Assembly (NCBI RefSeq): GCF_032884065.1
Contig: NC_088866.1
Coordinates: 31,428,566-31,492,565, forward strand
Reading direction: 5' to 3'
Source: Artemia franciscana
Lineage: Eukaryota; Arthropoda; Branchiopoda; Anostraca; Artemiidae
Length of the DNA: 64,000 nucleotides
The first letter of the stretch is position 1. Each line of letters starts with the position of its first letter. The notes under the pieces are model-generated. The model did not search any database. It was not told the origin of the DNA and saw only the letters and a list, made by a program, of their open reading frames with translations. Both the position numbers and the translations under genes were made by a program. Below, one piece after another: positions 21,966-36,649 of the stretch.

Positions 21966-24900
21966 TTTGACACATCTTGGGAAAGATGTGCTGTTTGACC
22001 TATGTGATTGTATGGATGAGTAGGGTTAAGGCCTCATTCAAGTGCTGGTCTATATTAATCACTAATTTAGGAAAACAGTCTTCCTTTTCTCCTGTGTGGG
22101 GGGGGGGGTGCTGTACTCTGATTACTTGACTCACATAGAAATCAATCCCACTACTCTGACTCAGGGTTAAATGCGAGTTACCGACGTATTTCAACTTTTT
22201 AGTGGGGTACGATCTAATACCACAAAACTAAAATCAGAATCAAATAACATCAGAATTAAGACTAAGACCTAGTTTTGTGCTTTATCAACAGCCAAAGCCT
22301 AGTGCCGACTGTAATGACCAAACATAGTATTTTTCGGTGGAAAAGTGAGCAGCAAGGACAAGGAAAATGAACTCCAAAAAAAACCTACTGACAAACTATT
22401 AAATCTTCATTAATTTTCATCTTTGAAAACATAAAAAAATCCTTATTATATCATTTTCTCTGGAACTTAAGAAATACATGTACTAGGCTTTGACAAAGTA
22501 CAGTCATAACACTATATGGTGCTAATTTTACCGCTATTGTAGCTATGGCTTAATGGCCGTGGCATTTCGTTTCTTCTTGGCAGTGGACTTGAGTTTCTGG
22601 TCCCACGGTAGGATCCGATGTGCGTGATTTTTACAAATTCTTGAAGTGGGAAAGGATTTCTATAAGATTTTCCTGAAACGGTGAGATGATTTTCGAGTTT
22701 TTTTTAACCGAGCTCTATGAGGTTGAAAGGGGTTTTGTGTTGAAACTCGTGTAGTTTGTATAAATAAAAGTCAATGCAGACACTTCAAACTTCGTTTAAC
22801 CAACTTGATTGATGTTATATTTTATAAAATTTTGAACACTGAGTATAATTTTGCATCAGCTATCATTGAGAACAATTGGTTGGTCATTGCGTAGGAGAGG
22901 AAAAGTTTGATGTCTCGAAAAATGGATTTTGAAACTCAAATTGTTTGACTTTATATGAGCATTCAAGCAAATGCAAAGGGTGTTCTGGTGAGGGGGAAAG
23001 TAAAAATTGCCTCATGGTAATTAACATGAAAAAGCTCATGGCAACAATTTAGAAGTAAGGAGTGACAAGCAGTGTTAGTAACGAAAATTATAAAAAAAGA
23101 CATTTTAATAAGAATTAGCTCTGACAAATAACCAATCGATTTATAAATATCAAAAACTATTTACTCGGTTTCCCAATTGCAGAGGAATTAATGAAGCTTT
23201 GGATATTCAAGAACAACCTCCTAGAAAATTATGACTGTATCATTGAACTTGTTGGTTTGAAAATAAGCAAGGTACATTCTTTACTCAAGTTTTCTTTTTT
23301 TCTTTTTTTTTTGTATACACTAGATTTTTGAAGAGGACCGCCGAGCTTTGATAATTTTAAGCCAGATATATCATGAATTTTTCAAGTTAAGCTTGCTGAT
23401 AACTACCTTAGGTCGTTGCGAATAAAAATGAAAACTTTAGTTGGAACATCAAACATTTGTTGACAATTAGGGATGGGGGTTCATAGCACTATCAAACAAT
23501 CTATTCAGCCATTATGTACATTTCTCGAAACTAAACTCTAAAGCAGAGTGAACCTTAATTTCACCATAACCAAAACAAAGTTCACGTACAACTGAGAAAC
23601 ATCACAGAAAATGTGAAGAAATATAATGAGATGGTGAATGATACGTAGCTTGGAGGATTACAGATTTACAAAGATTGTTTCTTTCCTTAACTCATCTAGG
23701 ACAGAACCAAAACAGGTCGTCCTGGAGTGGGGTGAGAAGAGGTTGTAAGAAAGGAATTAAAGGAAACTGGAACTTCTTGAGAAGATGTAAGGATGAAAGC
23801 TTTGAATACAATTGGGCAGGAGAGGAATGATTCCAACTGTGTTGGCCTCAGGTTGTTTGATGCTGTGATGAGTTTTTATTAGTAGTGGTAGTAGTTGGCA
23901 CACAAAAATTTATACCCAGGACTTTTTAAAGCGAGATATTCAGAATATTCTGATTCCATGAATATTTTTATTTTATTTTGCCTGTTTTTTTTTATTTTGA
24001 TGACCCTAACCCCTCCGTCATGACAAACCGAAGTTTTTATTGCAATGTTTAAAAAACATCCTGTAAAAACACTTTCTATTCAAATTTTATAGTTTTGATG
24101 TTTACCTTTTAAGTGATAGAAAAATCCAATTCGATAGAAACAGCTCTTGACTTTTCTGTACGTTTTATTACATTTTGAAGAATTTTGCATAAGAAAAGAA
24201 AACAGAACTGTTGTCAAGCCTCCATGGCTGATGTCGGAAATTCATTGGCCTAATAAAAAGCTCTATGTAGACGCTGTAGTTTAAATTTTGTTGGTATTTC
24301 TCTGCCATCTATTATAAAATTTTACAGTTATATTCATCGTATTCAACAATTTGACGCCATGTCTATAGATTTGTAAACAATCATTTGAATTTTCTCCTTA
24401 AGTTTGAAAAGTTTTTGACCCAAAAACAAAACGAAACTGTATTTTGTAAGTGCAGTTTTACTCTTTGACATGTAAAAATGTTATTGGGTGGCTAGAATTT
24501 ACAATTTATTGGGTATACTTCTTTTGTGTAATGAATTGACCAAGGCTTTATGTCCTGAAGACCTTTCCTGAACAAAGTAGCTTATTTTAGTTCTATGACA
24601 TATTAGAGTTAGTCTATATTAAACTAATCAAATTTATTTTTCTCTGTTCGTTTTGTTATTGTTTTAGTCAGGCCTACTTGAAACTCACATGCCTAGGCTT
24701 TTATATAGGAAACAACTGTTGCAACTTCTTCTAGCATAGTCTACAAGTCAATTCATGCAAGATTTCTATCTAGCCCAACAACTTTCCAAGATAGCAAAAA
24801 GTCAATGAATTAGAATTTTAGCTCCCATAACAAACCTGTTACCTTCTCAGTTTGCAATTTATCTCCATGTATATGATTAATTATGTATTTTTTCATAATG

Positions 24901-27900
24901 TTATTAAATAATTTAAAAGTCTTCATATGTAGAAATAGCATACACACGCAAAAAAAAATGAGTAGACAAGGCCAGTGTGTTCACTGGTCTATCTGTCAGT
25001 TATAGAATCTGGTATAGGGTAAGATACCCAGTACTCAGCCAGCCAATCTGCTCTTTAACTGCTAAATCATTGTAAAATTTATATCATACATTGTGAAACA
25101 GAATGATTATATTTAAATAGGCTAGAAAACTTTTGTCTAAATTAAAATGCTTAAAAACCAGATTTTTTCCAAGATTATAATCAGTCAATCCCAACTTGTC
25201 TAGTCCTAGCCATCATTATAACTATCTATAACCCTATTCATGAGAAATCTTTAGATTACTCCTAGCTACAATTTAAGGTGTACACATAAGGTCTAAGATT
25301 AAGGAACCTGCTGTGTATATATATAAGAAAGATATTGTCCAATCAGAATATCTGGCCAAGATTAGACACAGACTGAGTACTAGAGTTCTTACCCTGTATT
25401 AACCTTTTTAGTTTTATAGCAGTTCAAATTGTCTCAAAATTGTTCAAATTTATTTTCATCTACTCTTTGTTATTGCTGTGGTTATAATTTCAAACTTAAG
25501 CTAGGCTATATGAACCATAATGAAAAAATAGGGTGTATATATTGATTGATCTATTTTAACAGCCAATTGCTACTTCAATAGTCCCAAAATCTCTACCAAG
25601 TTTTGTTAAAGTGTGTTTTGAGTGCTTAAACAAAAATTGTTTCCCAGTTCATCATGTTTAACTAGGCAAAACTTTAAAAAAATTTCATTTAACAGGTTCC
25701 AGGCATGTTGGACATGGGCTCTTCAAATTATAATGTGCTAGAATAATATTGTTAAATGTGGGTTTTGAGAAGACATTTGCTGTGTTGAATACTGAATTCA
25801 AAATGATAATCTGCAAAACCTGTGTCAAATTCTGTGTTGGATGTGAGTGGACAGTAAAGGCTCTAGACTAGGGAAACATATGGTTAGCCTACTAGTGTAA
25901 TGTTTGCCCTCTCACAAGGAAACTGCAAATTATGAAAACAAGTTTAAAGCTTCTTAAATACTTGCTTAACCTATGTTATTCCAAAAAGCACTTCTCTTTA
26001 CCTTGTCCCTCCTCCCCCTAATGGCTAAACATATAGCCCAAGTTATATATTGTCCATGGGTTTTCTATATGTGACCCTTTTCTTCAAATACATTTATTAA
26101 GAAACAGAAAATCCATTCAGAATATACACATAAGACTTAAGGACTTGGATAGTGCCTAATCTTGGAATTAAAATTCGTTTAAATACTTGCAATTACACAT
26201 CACCCATTGCTCTCTTGTCCAAATAGATATTAGCTTTAGAAATTTAGGATTTAGTGAATATAATCTTGGAAAACTTCTGGTTTTCCAAAATTTGATTTTA
26301 GACAAGTGACACTCCTACTGCCTAAACAGTTTAAATACAATTATTCTGCTTAACAACACAAGTGTTGGATTAAATATGTCCAAAACTGAATCAGTATAAG
26401 ACTTGGATATATGTAAGATTGTGTGTCCAAGATTGGACAACATTTTCTAAGATTAGGCTCAAGTTTTAAAGGTATTTCTAATAATAGTGGTATATATGGT
26501 TAAAGCATTCAGTTTAATCACATAATTATTGAGGAATTTTGGCAAATCTAACAGTGAATCAATCCACTTTCTAGGTGATATGATTGATTTTTTTTACTGT
26601 GATAATTGTTGAAGTGGTAATTAGCTGTCTGACTACTGGGTTCTCACCCTGTATTTGTTAGGACTAGACTAGGGTGGGCTGATTACCATAAATCATGTTA
26701 AATTCCATTATGAAGGCATGAAATGATGGTTCCTTGCCAGCCAGTGATGAGTTCAAAGTTTGGTTGAGGACTCAGTGGTGTCCCAGTGTAGATGGAACCC
26801 CCTCTGCTCTAAGTCCCTGTCTATGCCATGCTTGAATGACTCCAGGGTTTAAGATTGGATGGTTTGGTTGCTTGAAGAATTCTAAAGTGGAACAACATGG
26901 CTGTAAAAGAAGTTGTAGTGTTCTCTTTGGCTGGTAGTTTGCTGAGTAATTTTCTAAGTTCTTTGGTTGGAGTTGTTAGGAAGAAAGTTTGAGCTAGAGT
27001 TAGCTTGCAGATGGTTAAAAACCATGATTATGTCACCCCTTTTCGTTCAGTAAACATGGGTTGTAATTTTCAATGCTGCAAGCTTCCCATGACAAGGGAG
27101 AGTCCTTAAGTTATGAGGCATTGGGGTTGCAAACTGCTGGACATTTTCAAGGAGTTGTTTGTCTCCTTTGAATTCAGGGTGTGGTAGGGGGGGGGGGGTT
27201 TACTGCCATGCCAAACTTGAGTATTGGCTACACCATAGAGGTGTTCAGTCTATGTATAACATGTTGGTTGCAGCTGACAAATGTTCTTTTGATAATGCTG
27301 AACCTATCTCTTTACCCTAGCATTTTTAGATAGACTAGTTGGGATTTATTAGGCTAGTTTGGATGGCTAACTATAATATTGAAAAACTTCGTTTTCAGCA
27401 TTTGAATTTAAACAAGAGTTATACCTATAGCCTAGCCTATTCAAATACAATTATACTGTTTCACACACTTGTCTTAGATGGTGCAAGGTTTATTTGTACA
27501 GTTTTTAATTCATTTTTCATTCACCAAATTCATGGCCTTTTTCCCATGGGCTGTGTGGGTTATCTCATCCTTGGATGCAAATTTATTGATATATTTAAAT
27601 ATTCTGAACAAAATAGGCATCTTGAAATGTTGATCAGATACTATATTGCAAAAACGTATATAGCATGGGGGATAGTTGCTCTTCAATCACTTTCTACTTT
27701 AAAAATAAGGCACTGCAAGTCTCAATTTCCACCTGAATTAGCATCCTTCTCAGTTTCTACAACTGAAAGAGGGGGACTAAGGAGGGGGTATCCCTCTTCT
27801 ATATGGAATAAATTCTGCTTGTTTTAGGGTTTAATTCTACTCTTTACTTTCATGATAAAGGCATAGACCAGAAAGATTATTAGAAATCCAGGGGGATTAG

Positions 27901-29047
27901 ATATTGATTTTCCCTTTTCCAGTGTCATGTCAATTATTTGGGTACCTTTTTCTAGCTCTAAGACCCTGTGTCCCAGATTATCCAGTATTTTCCAATGTTA
28001 GACTCAAGTGTTATTTGTATGTCCAAGATTAGGCTCCACTGCTGACAATTAGTATATTTTAAGTATTCAGCATTGTTTATGGCTAAAATATTCAAGCTTA
28101 TCACATTCTTATTGCAGAAATTTAGACTATTCAATCATAAAACAATCTTGTTTCTGGGTGGTATAATAGAGATTTTATGATGTTTTTCTGTCAAAGTGGT
28201 GATTATCTCTCCAGCTACTGTGTGCATACCCTGTCTAGATCACAGATATGCTTAATCTTGGGTATGTTAAATACAAGACTAGTAATTAAATAAAATGACT
28301 AAACATAAATAGGGTAGGCTTTAGGGGTAGCTTTTTATCTAAATTTAAATGTTCCAAGATTGTTGTCAGCCAATACCACTATGTAAAGCTGTATACATCA
28401 TTGGTAAAGTTTGTTGCCCATTGCCAAAATTTTGGGAAGATATGCTAATTATTTATTAATACCAAGTGTAGTGAGTTTGTTGTAGCTTGTCACACTAAAC
28501 ATTACAACAGTAGAAAAAAAAACATGAAAAAAAACAACAACACTGAAACATACTTTATAGCACCACATGTGCACAAAAAGGTTCACAACAAATTACAGTA
28601 AGACCTTGTGTAGAGTTCTGTATCAGATAATTAACATTTCAAAGATTACTGATATATCTCAACTGTTTGTGATGTCTAAAATATAAATCTTTAACTTATA
28701 AAAAGTTAACCTTATTTAGCTTGATAACTTGTATCTTTAACTTATTTTTATTGTATAAAATATCTTTGAATAGACTTTAATATGTAAAGACATTAAATTG
28801 CACAAAGAGCAAAAAACTGGTAATTACATAAATATTTGTATATACAATTATATGCCAGTGCACATCATTAATGAATAATCAAGTAAATCAACTTAGTTAA
28901 GACAAGTATTACAACAATAAATGTCTATGTTTACCATTTATATTATATGGATTAGGCTACATGACCTTTAAGGAACAAATACCCCACCATGTGGTATTTC
29001 TTTCTCTACAACTGGAAATCTCAGAGGGATCAGCTGCAGTCACTTTT
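21966..29047. other. Long AT-rich intergenic stretch, no gene recognised
   Basis: About 7 kb without a recognisable exon, RNA or intact transposon. A diffuse repeat is visible: 26250-26350 and 27370-27480 share a 'gaaaacttc...ttttcca/agcatttgaattt...agacaag...tcaaatacaattat' series. 27760-27850 resembles the end of family B (GGGGGTATCCCTCTTCTATA then TTTACTTTCA). The 162-codon frame at 27339-27827 crosses both and is not convincing. Confidence 0.35.
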
Positions 29048-30404
29048 GATGGCACTTGGTGTTTACCACCAATTTAGAAAAATTAGAAAAAATTAAGTAT
29101 TTTTCACTTATGAACAGGTGATTGGATCTTAATGAAATTTGATATTTAGAATGATATCGTGTCTCAGAGCTCTTATTTTAAATTCCAACTGGATGGTGGA
29201 GGGTGAAACCTAAAATCTTGGAAAATGCTTAGAATGGAGGGATCAAGATGAGACTTAGTGGAAAAAATGAGGATAAGTCCTAGATACGTGATTGACATAA
29301 CCGGAATAGATCTGCTCTCTTTTGGGGAGTTTGGGGGAGGGTGAATTTTGAAAAATTAGAAAAATGAGGTATTTTTAACTCACAAAGGAGTGATTGGATC
29401 TGAATGAAATTTCATATTTTGAAGGACCTTGTAACTCAGATCTCTTATGGTAAATCTGACCAAATCCAGTGCCATTGGGGGAGTTGGGGAGGGGGAACCG
29501 GAAATCTTGAAAAAGGCTTAGAGTCAAGAGATCAGGATTAAACTTGGTGAGAGGGATAAGCATAAGTCCAAGATACATGACTGACATAACCAGACCAGAT
29601 CTGCTCTCTGGGAGAGGGGTAATTCGGAAAAATTCAAGAAAATGAGGTATTTGTAACTTACAAACAGGTGATCAGATCTTAATGAAATTTGATATTTAGA
29701 TGGATCTTGTGTTTCGGAGCTCTTATAATGGATCCTGACCAGATCTGGTGACATTGGGACAGTTGGAGGGGGAAAGCAGAAATCTTGGAAAACGTGAAAA
29801 TTGAGGTATCTTTATCTTATGAATGATGATCGGATCTTAATGAAATTTGGGAGTTGGAGGGGGAAACATAAATCTTGGAAACCGGAAATCTTGGAAAAAG
29901 CTTAGAGTGGAGAGATCAGGGTGAAACTTGATGCAGAGAATAAGCACAAGTTCTAGATACGGGATTGACATAATTAGAATGGATCCACTCTCTTTGGAGA
30001 AGTTTGGGAGGGGGGTTCAGTGGCTTGGCTAGTTTCGTGCTTCTGGACGTGCTAGGACAATGAAAATTGTTAGACGTTTCCTGGACCTGCACAAATTGAC
30101 TTGATAAAGTAGTTTTCCTCAATTCGACCATCTGGGGGGGGGGGGGGGGGCTGAAGGGTGAAGAAAAATTAGAAAAAATGAGGTATTTTTAACTTACGAT
30201 TGGGCGATTGGATCTTAATGAATTTTGATATTTAGAAGAACTTTGTGTCTCAGAGCTCTTATTTTAAATCCTGACCAGTTTTCAGTCTCTGATTTTCCTT
30301 TTAAATCAGTCTATTGATTCTTAGAATTTTGCTAGAGCTCATGCTATATGAGCTCTTGGCTCTTCCGACCTCGTCACAAGTGCCATATGAGCTCTTAGCT
30401 CTTG
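29048..30404 (-). mobile_element. Family A element, reverse copy
   Basis: A degenerate terminal hairpin lies at the left end (GGCACTTGGTGTTTACCACC). Four to five tandem units with 'gatcggatcttaatgaaatttgat' phrases and G runs follow. The head at the right end finishes with AGCTCTTAGCTCTTG at 30404. The subterminal TATGGCACTTGTGAC motif is intact on the minus strand near 30370-30390. Frames at 29375-30131 are read from the repeat. Confidence 0.72.
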
Positions 30405-30705
30405 TTTCACTTTTTTAGGACATGTCACTTTTCACTGAATTGTCACTAAAGTCATTCTTTTGTTCGTGTTAACTGAGGAGCCACCCAAATTGGCTACTTA
30501 GAAGATGGATATTTTAGCCCAGATTCTTAATTTTTGTTTCCAATATTTGCTTCTGTTTTTGTGGTTGGCCGTTGCCTGTAGAGGGTACAAATTAAGACAC
30601 ATAAGTTTGAGGGGCGTCAAAACTTAAGAAGAAATAATCATCTTTCATGGGCTTTATGAGTTTAATGACTTTTTCAGGTCATTTTGAGTCACAGGTAAGA
30701 CGAAA

Positions 30706-30915
30706 TTTTCAGACAACTGGTTTGGTAGGGAAGATGGGACTGAATACATAGTGCAAGAGTGGTGTGCCAAGAGTAATGATGATGACAGTTCATTTTACTG
30801 CAAAATATACAAAAAGACCTTCAGCTGCCAATAAGGGTTTCTAGCTCTTTTTCAACATGCTGCCAAAAAGGATCATAAGATCAATGCATCTGCTGTGATA
30901 CACCCATGTCATCTC
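30706..30915 (+). pseudogene. Zinc-finger segment of a hAT/BED-like transposase, decayed
   Basis: One frame reads IVQEWCAKSNDDDSSFYCKI, then KKTFSC, an in-frame stop, and GFLALFQHAAKKDHK. The spacing FYC-x3-K-x-FSC...GF-x-A-x-x-QHA-x3-H is that of the N-terminal zinc finger of several hAT-related transposases, with the second metal cysteine apparently replaced by tyrosine. Upstream and downstream frames are broken. Confidence 0.4.
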
Positions 30916-32100
30916 AGACTTACTGAGATGTTCTGTTAGAGAGATGTGACTTCTAAAGGCAAAAATAATATGGGTCTTGAAGACCATAGCCAGTTCTTGT
31001 GCTGGATATTTGTGTGATGGTGTGGCTGATATCCTTTGAACTATGTTCTTGGGTGCTGGCCCGGAAGGCTTCTTGTTAAATGCCAAAAAAAATGACATAA
31101 TATGATAATTGTTGATGGAGGCAATTTATCCTTATTTTAGGGAAATTTTGTTTGAAAATATCCAGATGTCTGACTGTACTGGAATATGATGAGACCACAA
31201 ACAATGCTGGGATGAAAGAGCTCCAAATAAGGATCCGGTACCGATCAAAGAAGTAAAAACTAGTTATTACTTGGTATCTTAGAAGATATTATCCGGGACA
31301 TGCTACTAGTGAGAATCTGAACAAGAAGCTCCTCCAGTGTATAGAAGATGAAGTACTTGTACTTGAGAAGATTTCATCTTCCAACTGTTGATACTTGTGA
31401 GCCGTGAAATAGCTGAAGTTGCTCTTTTTGGCTGCATTGTTGTGGCCGACCCCAGTCAATACCTACTTTTTTAATGCTCATAAGCTCCTATCTTAGAATT
31501 GTCAGTCAATGCCAAGTTCGGCCTTCTTTGGGGGAAAATCACAGTTTGGTGCCCATAAATGGCAGAAAAAGTCACCTTCTTATTGCAAGATCTTGCAATG
31601 AGAAAGGGGGGGGGGGGGGCAATTGCCCTCTCAATAAGGTGGATAATTTTTTTTATATATCCCATGCCCCTTGACACCGTCAGTGGTGTCTGGCAGGGAA
31701 GGTCCCCTTCTCAATGCAAGATCTGTTAATTACTGAAAAAGGGCACAAGAAAATCCAAATCTTGTTCAAACGAGTCTTCTGATATTTAAGTCCATTAGTG
31801 TGATACAATCACTATTGGGGGAAACAAAAGAAAAAGAAAAACATGTAAAAGCACATCCATAATCTTTCTCCTGCGAATAAGTTCCTCATTTTGCAGATGG
31901 AAGCTTGAAACATTATCCACAGGGGTATCTGATATGCTGCATCTGACAGTGTGATTTTCATTAGGACTGCTTGTTTTTATGGGTGTTTCCTCCTTTTTTT
32001 GAAAATCAGTCAAACTTCTTCAAACTATGACTTCTATGACTGTCTTGGTTCTATGACTATCTACCTTAGTTCTGCCCTAGGAATGACGCATGGACGGATG
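30916..32100. other. Intergenic, no gene seen
   Basis: There are no recognisable frames apart from a possible continuation of the transposase remnant. A G run and a frame pair at 31471-31677 are uninformative. 31870-32040 carries a short stretch similar to the middle of family B. Confidence 0.3.
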
Positions 32101-32420
32101 ATAGATAGACTTCTCTATTAACAAATGAACTGACTTCATTTTTATACAATCCTAGTAAGGGCTTATGCCAGATTCGCCTGTCACTGAATCGGACTATCTG
32201 TCTTGGTTTTTTCTATAATTAGCCATGACTGGATGCCCACAACTACTTGATTTTAATTAAAAATCAATGGACTCTGTCAGAATTAAAATTAAGTAGTTGT
32301 GGGCATCAAGCCATGTCTAATTGTAGAAAAAGCCACTATGCCCTAATACGCCCTTATTAGAATTGATAGATAGACTTATCTATTAAAAAATGAACTGGCA
32401 TCATTTTTATACAATCCTAA
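32101..32420. repeat. Palindromic repeat flanked by direct repeats
   Basis: Arms of about 51 bp at 32207-32258 and 32281-32331 are near-perfect complements around a loop of about 22 bases. Outside them, 32101-32168 and 32357-32420 are direct repeats ('gatagatagactt.tctatta', 'tttttatacaatcctaa'). The structure looks like a small foldback element inserted in, or accompanied by, a duplicated flank. Confidence 0.7.
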
Positions 32421-32973
32421 TATTGGGCCTGTGTGTACCTGTAAATCTGAGCTACAAATAAAGTTTACTTCTCTGTCAGAATTAGCTAAATGTATGTAGA
32501 ATCTCACTTATTTGCTTAAATTACAGTCAGCCAGTGGCAGCAACAGCCATTTAGTGTTATTTGTGTATCTGATAAGAACTCATGAAACATCACAGGAGAA
32601 ATACCTACACAGAGGAGTGTTATTTAAACTCATACTCCCAAAGATTGTCCTTCTCTAGAAATATTGTGGTATAATTGCATTGTTCCTTTTTCAATTTTTG
32701 GTTTGTCATTTTCTTTCTATTATATTCCTTTCTTTGCTTACTTCTGGGTCGATGAGACTCAGATTTATCCAAGAAAATCAGCTTCTTCAAACTTTTTTGA
32801 GCACTCAATATGACTATAACATAAATATTGTTTTAATGTTTGCTTTTAAAATGTATGTGTGTTTTAATATTTACCACCATCAATATGAACTTTTGTGTCG
32901 AGGGAAATTGTCTTTTTTCCCAGTGGTACAAGTCCAATCCAAGGTATGAGAGTTAACTTTCTGTATCTTCTAG
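32421..32973. other. Upstream of Nipped-B first coding exon
   Basis: No recognisable exon. A pyrimidine tract and AG at 32922 and a GT at 32944 could frame a 21-base untranslated exon, but this is weak. The promoter and 5'UTR exons of Nipped-B were not found. Confidence 0.25.
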
Positions 32974-33008
32974 AGATCTGTCATTCTAAAAGAAATGGTG
33001 ATTCAAAA

Positions 33009-33072
33009 ATGAATGGACAACTTGGAAATGTACCAGTTACAACTCTTGCTGGTATATCAAGCTTATCAGAAT
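33009..33072 (+). CDS. Nipped-B: Nipped-B / NIPBL cohesin loader, coding exon 1
   Basis: The exon starts after acceptor TTCTGTATCTTCTAG (ending 32973). The ATG at 33009 encodes MNGQLGNVPVTTLAGISSLS, close to the human NIPBL start (MNGDMPHVPITTLAGIASL). It ends after the first base of a codon at 33072, followed by a perfect donor GTAAGT. Joined to the next exon at 34888 it reads SELLPQLPLP, as in NIPBL (TDLLNQLPLP). This N-terminal segment binds the partner Mau2/Scc4. The complex loads cohesin onto chromatin and stimulates loop extrusion. The start is fixed by this conservation. Confidence 0.92.
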
Positions 33073-34887
<1,815 letters not shown>

Positions 34888-35166
34888 TGCTGCCTCAGCT
34901 TCCACTTCCAACAGCTGTTACAACTCATTCCAGAGAGAAGACCCTTCTCTTTCATCAACGGATCGGGGAAGAATCTCAGAAACAATTGTCAAGCTCTGGA
35001 GATGAACAGGTGAATCAACAGCTGATTCAGGCTCTGGCTTTGACTTCCTCTGATGCTATTCAACTAAAAGATGGCACTGAGGGAGCTGTGCATGATCCCG
35101 GAAGACCCGAACTGTTGAAAACTCTTTTGAAAAGTTTTCCGACTGTTTTTGCTGGTCCTAATCAAG
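34888..35166 (+). CDS. Nipped-B: Nipped-B / NIPBL, coding exon 2
   Basis: The exon opens with two bases completing a leucine codon, then LPQLPLPTAVTTHSREKTLL and later QLIQALALTSSDAIQLKD. Human NIPBL has LLFNARIAEE and QLVHSLNQVSTDHIELKD in the same order. The exon ends after the first base of a codon at 35166, with donor GGTTATT. This segment wraps along Mau2 in the known Scc2-Scc4 structures. The frame is intact with no stops. Confidence 0.92.
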
Positions 35167-35904
35167 GTTATTACATATTCCTCATTCTTCTGTGCTCATT
35201 CTTCTTATTTTAATTTTTCATTCTCATGTCTCCTTTCATATTTCTCACTCTTTGTATCCTCCATTCTTATGTCTCATTCTTCATATTTCTGATTTTTATG
35301 TGGAATCTTTGCTTATTATATGCTATTCTTCGATGAAAAAATGAAAGAGGACTACAGGGCATATTTTTATCGGGGAAATCCCTTTCTTTCCATTTTAAAT
35401 AGAGCATGTGCAGACATCCTTTTTATGATTAACAGGTAACTTAAAACCATGAATAAATTATTAAATTGAATTGTTTATTATTAACATTACAGCAAAGTAT
35501 ATATTTCTAAAAGACCAATTAAAGTGAAATGAAAAAACAAATATTGGTGGGCAAACCTTTTAATTAGTACTGTTATTCACCGTCTAAATTAAATATTTGA
35601 CCCATTAGCACATTTTCATTTTGTTTTAAGTATAAATGGATGGGAAGTTTGGTCTAAGTCTATATATCTCTAAATAAAAGCAGAGACTAGAATCTCTGTG
35701 TTAATGTTTACATCCAAGACTTCCATTTATATGTTTTGGTGCTTCCCAACTGCCACCTTCTATGACTACCCATTGTGGCCTGATGCTACATTAAACTAGA
35801 ACCAAAGTTAAATTAAAGTCAAGTTGTCAGCGAATCTTTTCTTTTTGCCAAGAATTCCATTATGTAATTAATTATCTCTAGGTCTTAGTTAAGGTGGTGT
35901 GGGT

Positions 35905-36215
35905 TTTTATGGCACTTTGTATTTACCAAGTGACATATAGCGATCGTAATTTCTGTCCGTCTGTCTGTCCTGGTTTTGCTAATTTAGGCACTTCCAGATA
36001 AGCTAGAATGATGAAATGTGGCAGGCGTGTCAGGGACCAGACCAGATTAAACCAGAAATAATTTTTCCGCTATTTGACCATTTGGGAGGAGGAGTGGGGG
36101 GATGGTTAGTTCGGAAAATTAGAAAAGGAGGTATTTTTAACTTACAAACAGGTGATCGGAGCTGAATGAAATTTGATATTAAAAAGGATATCGTGTATCA
36201 GTGTTCTCATTTTCA
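35905..36215 (-). mobile_element. Family A fragment (tail plus one unit), reverse
   Basis: The tail has a degenerate terminal hairpin (GGCACTTTGTATTTACCAAGTG), the CGATCG and GTCTGTCTGTC section, and part of one tandem unit. The head is missing. Flanking DNA on both sides shares the phrase 'ttaaatt.aagtcaagttgtca' (35810 and 36270). Confidence 0.65.
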
Positions 36216-36649
36216 CCTACCATTTCCTGTGGTCACCCATTCCATCCTGCTGCCACCTAAAATTTGAAACATAGTTAAATTCAAGTTGTCAACAAATATA
36301 TTCCCTTAGTCACATATTTGATTGTTTGTCTGTATATTTTTGTCTTTGCAAAAAAGAAAAAAAATGACATCAGAATGCTTTCATATTTGTACGGATATCT
36401 GAATAAAAAAACAACAAAAAAACAAAACAACAACAGCAGAGTTGGTTAGAATGTTTTAGAATAAACCGACCAAACCCTTTTCTGCGATTTTGTAAAGACC
36501 AGAAAAATAAAATTTAATGAGATAACAAGGTGCTCACTTTGTGGAGTAAAAGAAAGGTTCACTCATAGTCGGTTGGAGGACACGCTTCGGCTTTTGCATA
36601 TATAGATAATTCGAAGGTAAATTGTAAGATAGTGTCCTTTCATAGGGCC

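Noticed and set aside
22540-22610. Possible tRNA-like stretch (TGGCTTAATGGCCGTGG)
   Set aside because: No anticodon stem or T arm can be folded from it.
27339-27827. 162-codon open frame
   Set aside because: It crosses a diffuse repeat (also at 26250-26350) and a family B-like end, shows no domain, and its codon makeup looks like AT-rich chance sequence.
30841-31098. 85-codon minus-strand frame that vaguely recalls hAT proteins
   Set aside because: The zinc-finger remnant on the plus strand of the same DNA explains the region better, and the minus-strand resemblance is too short.
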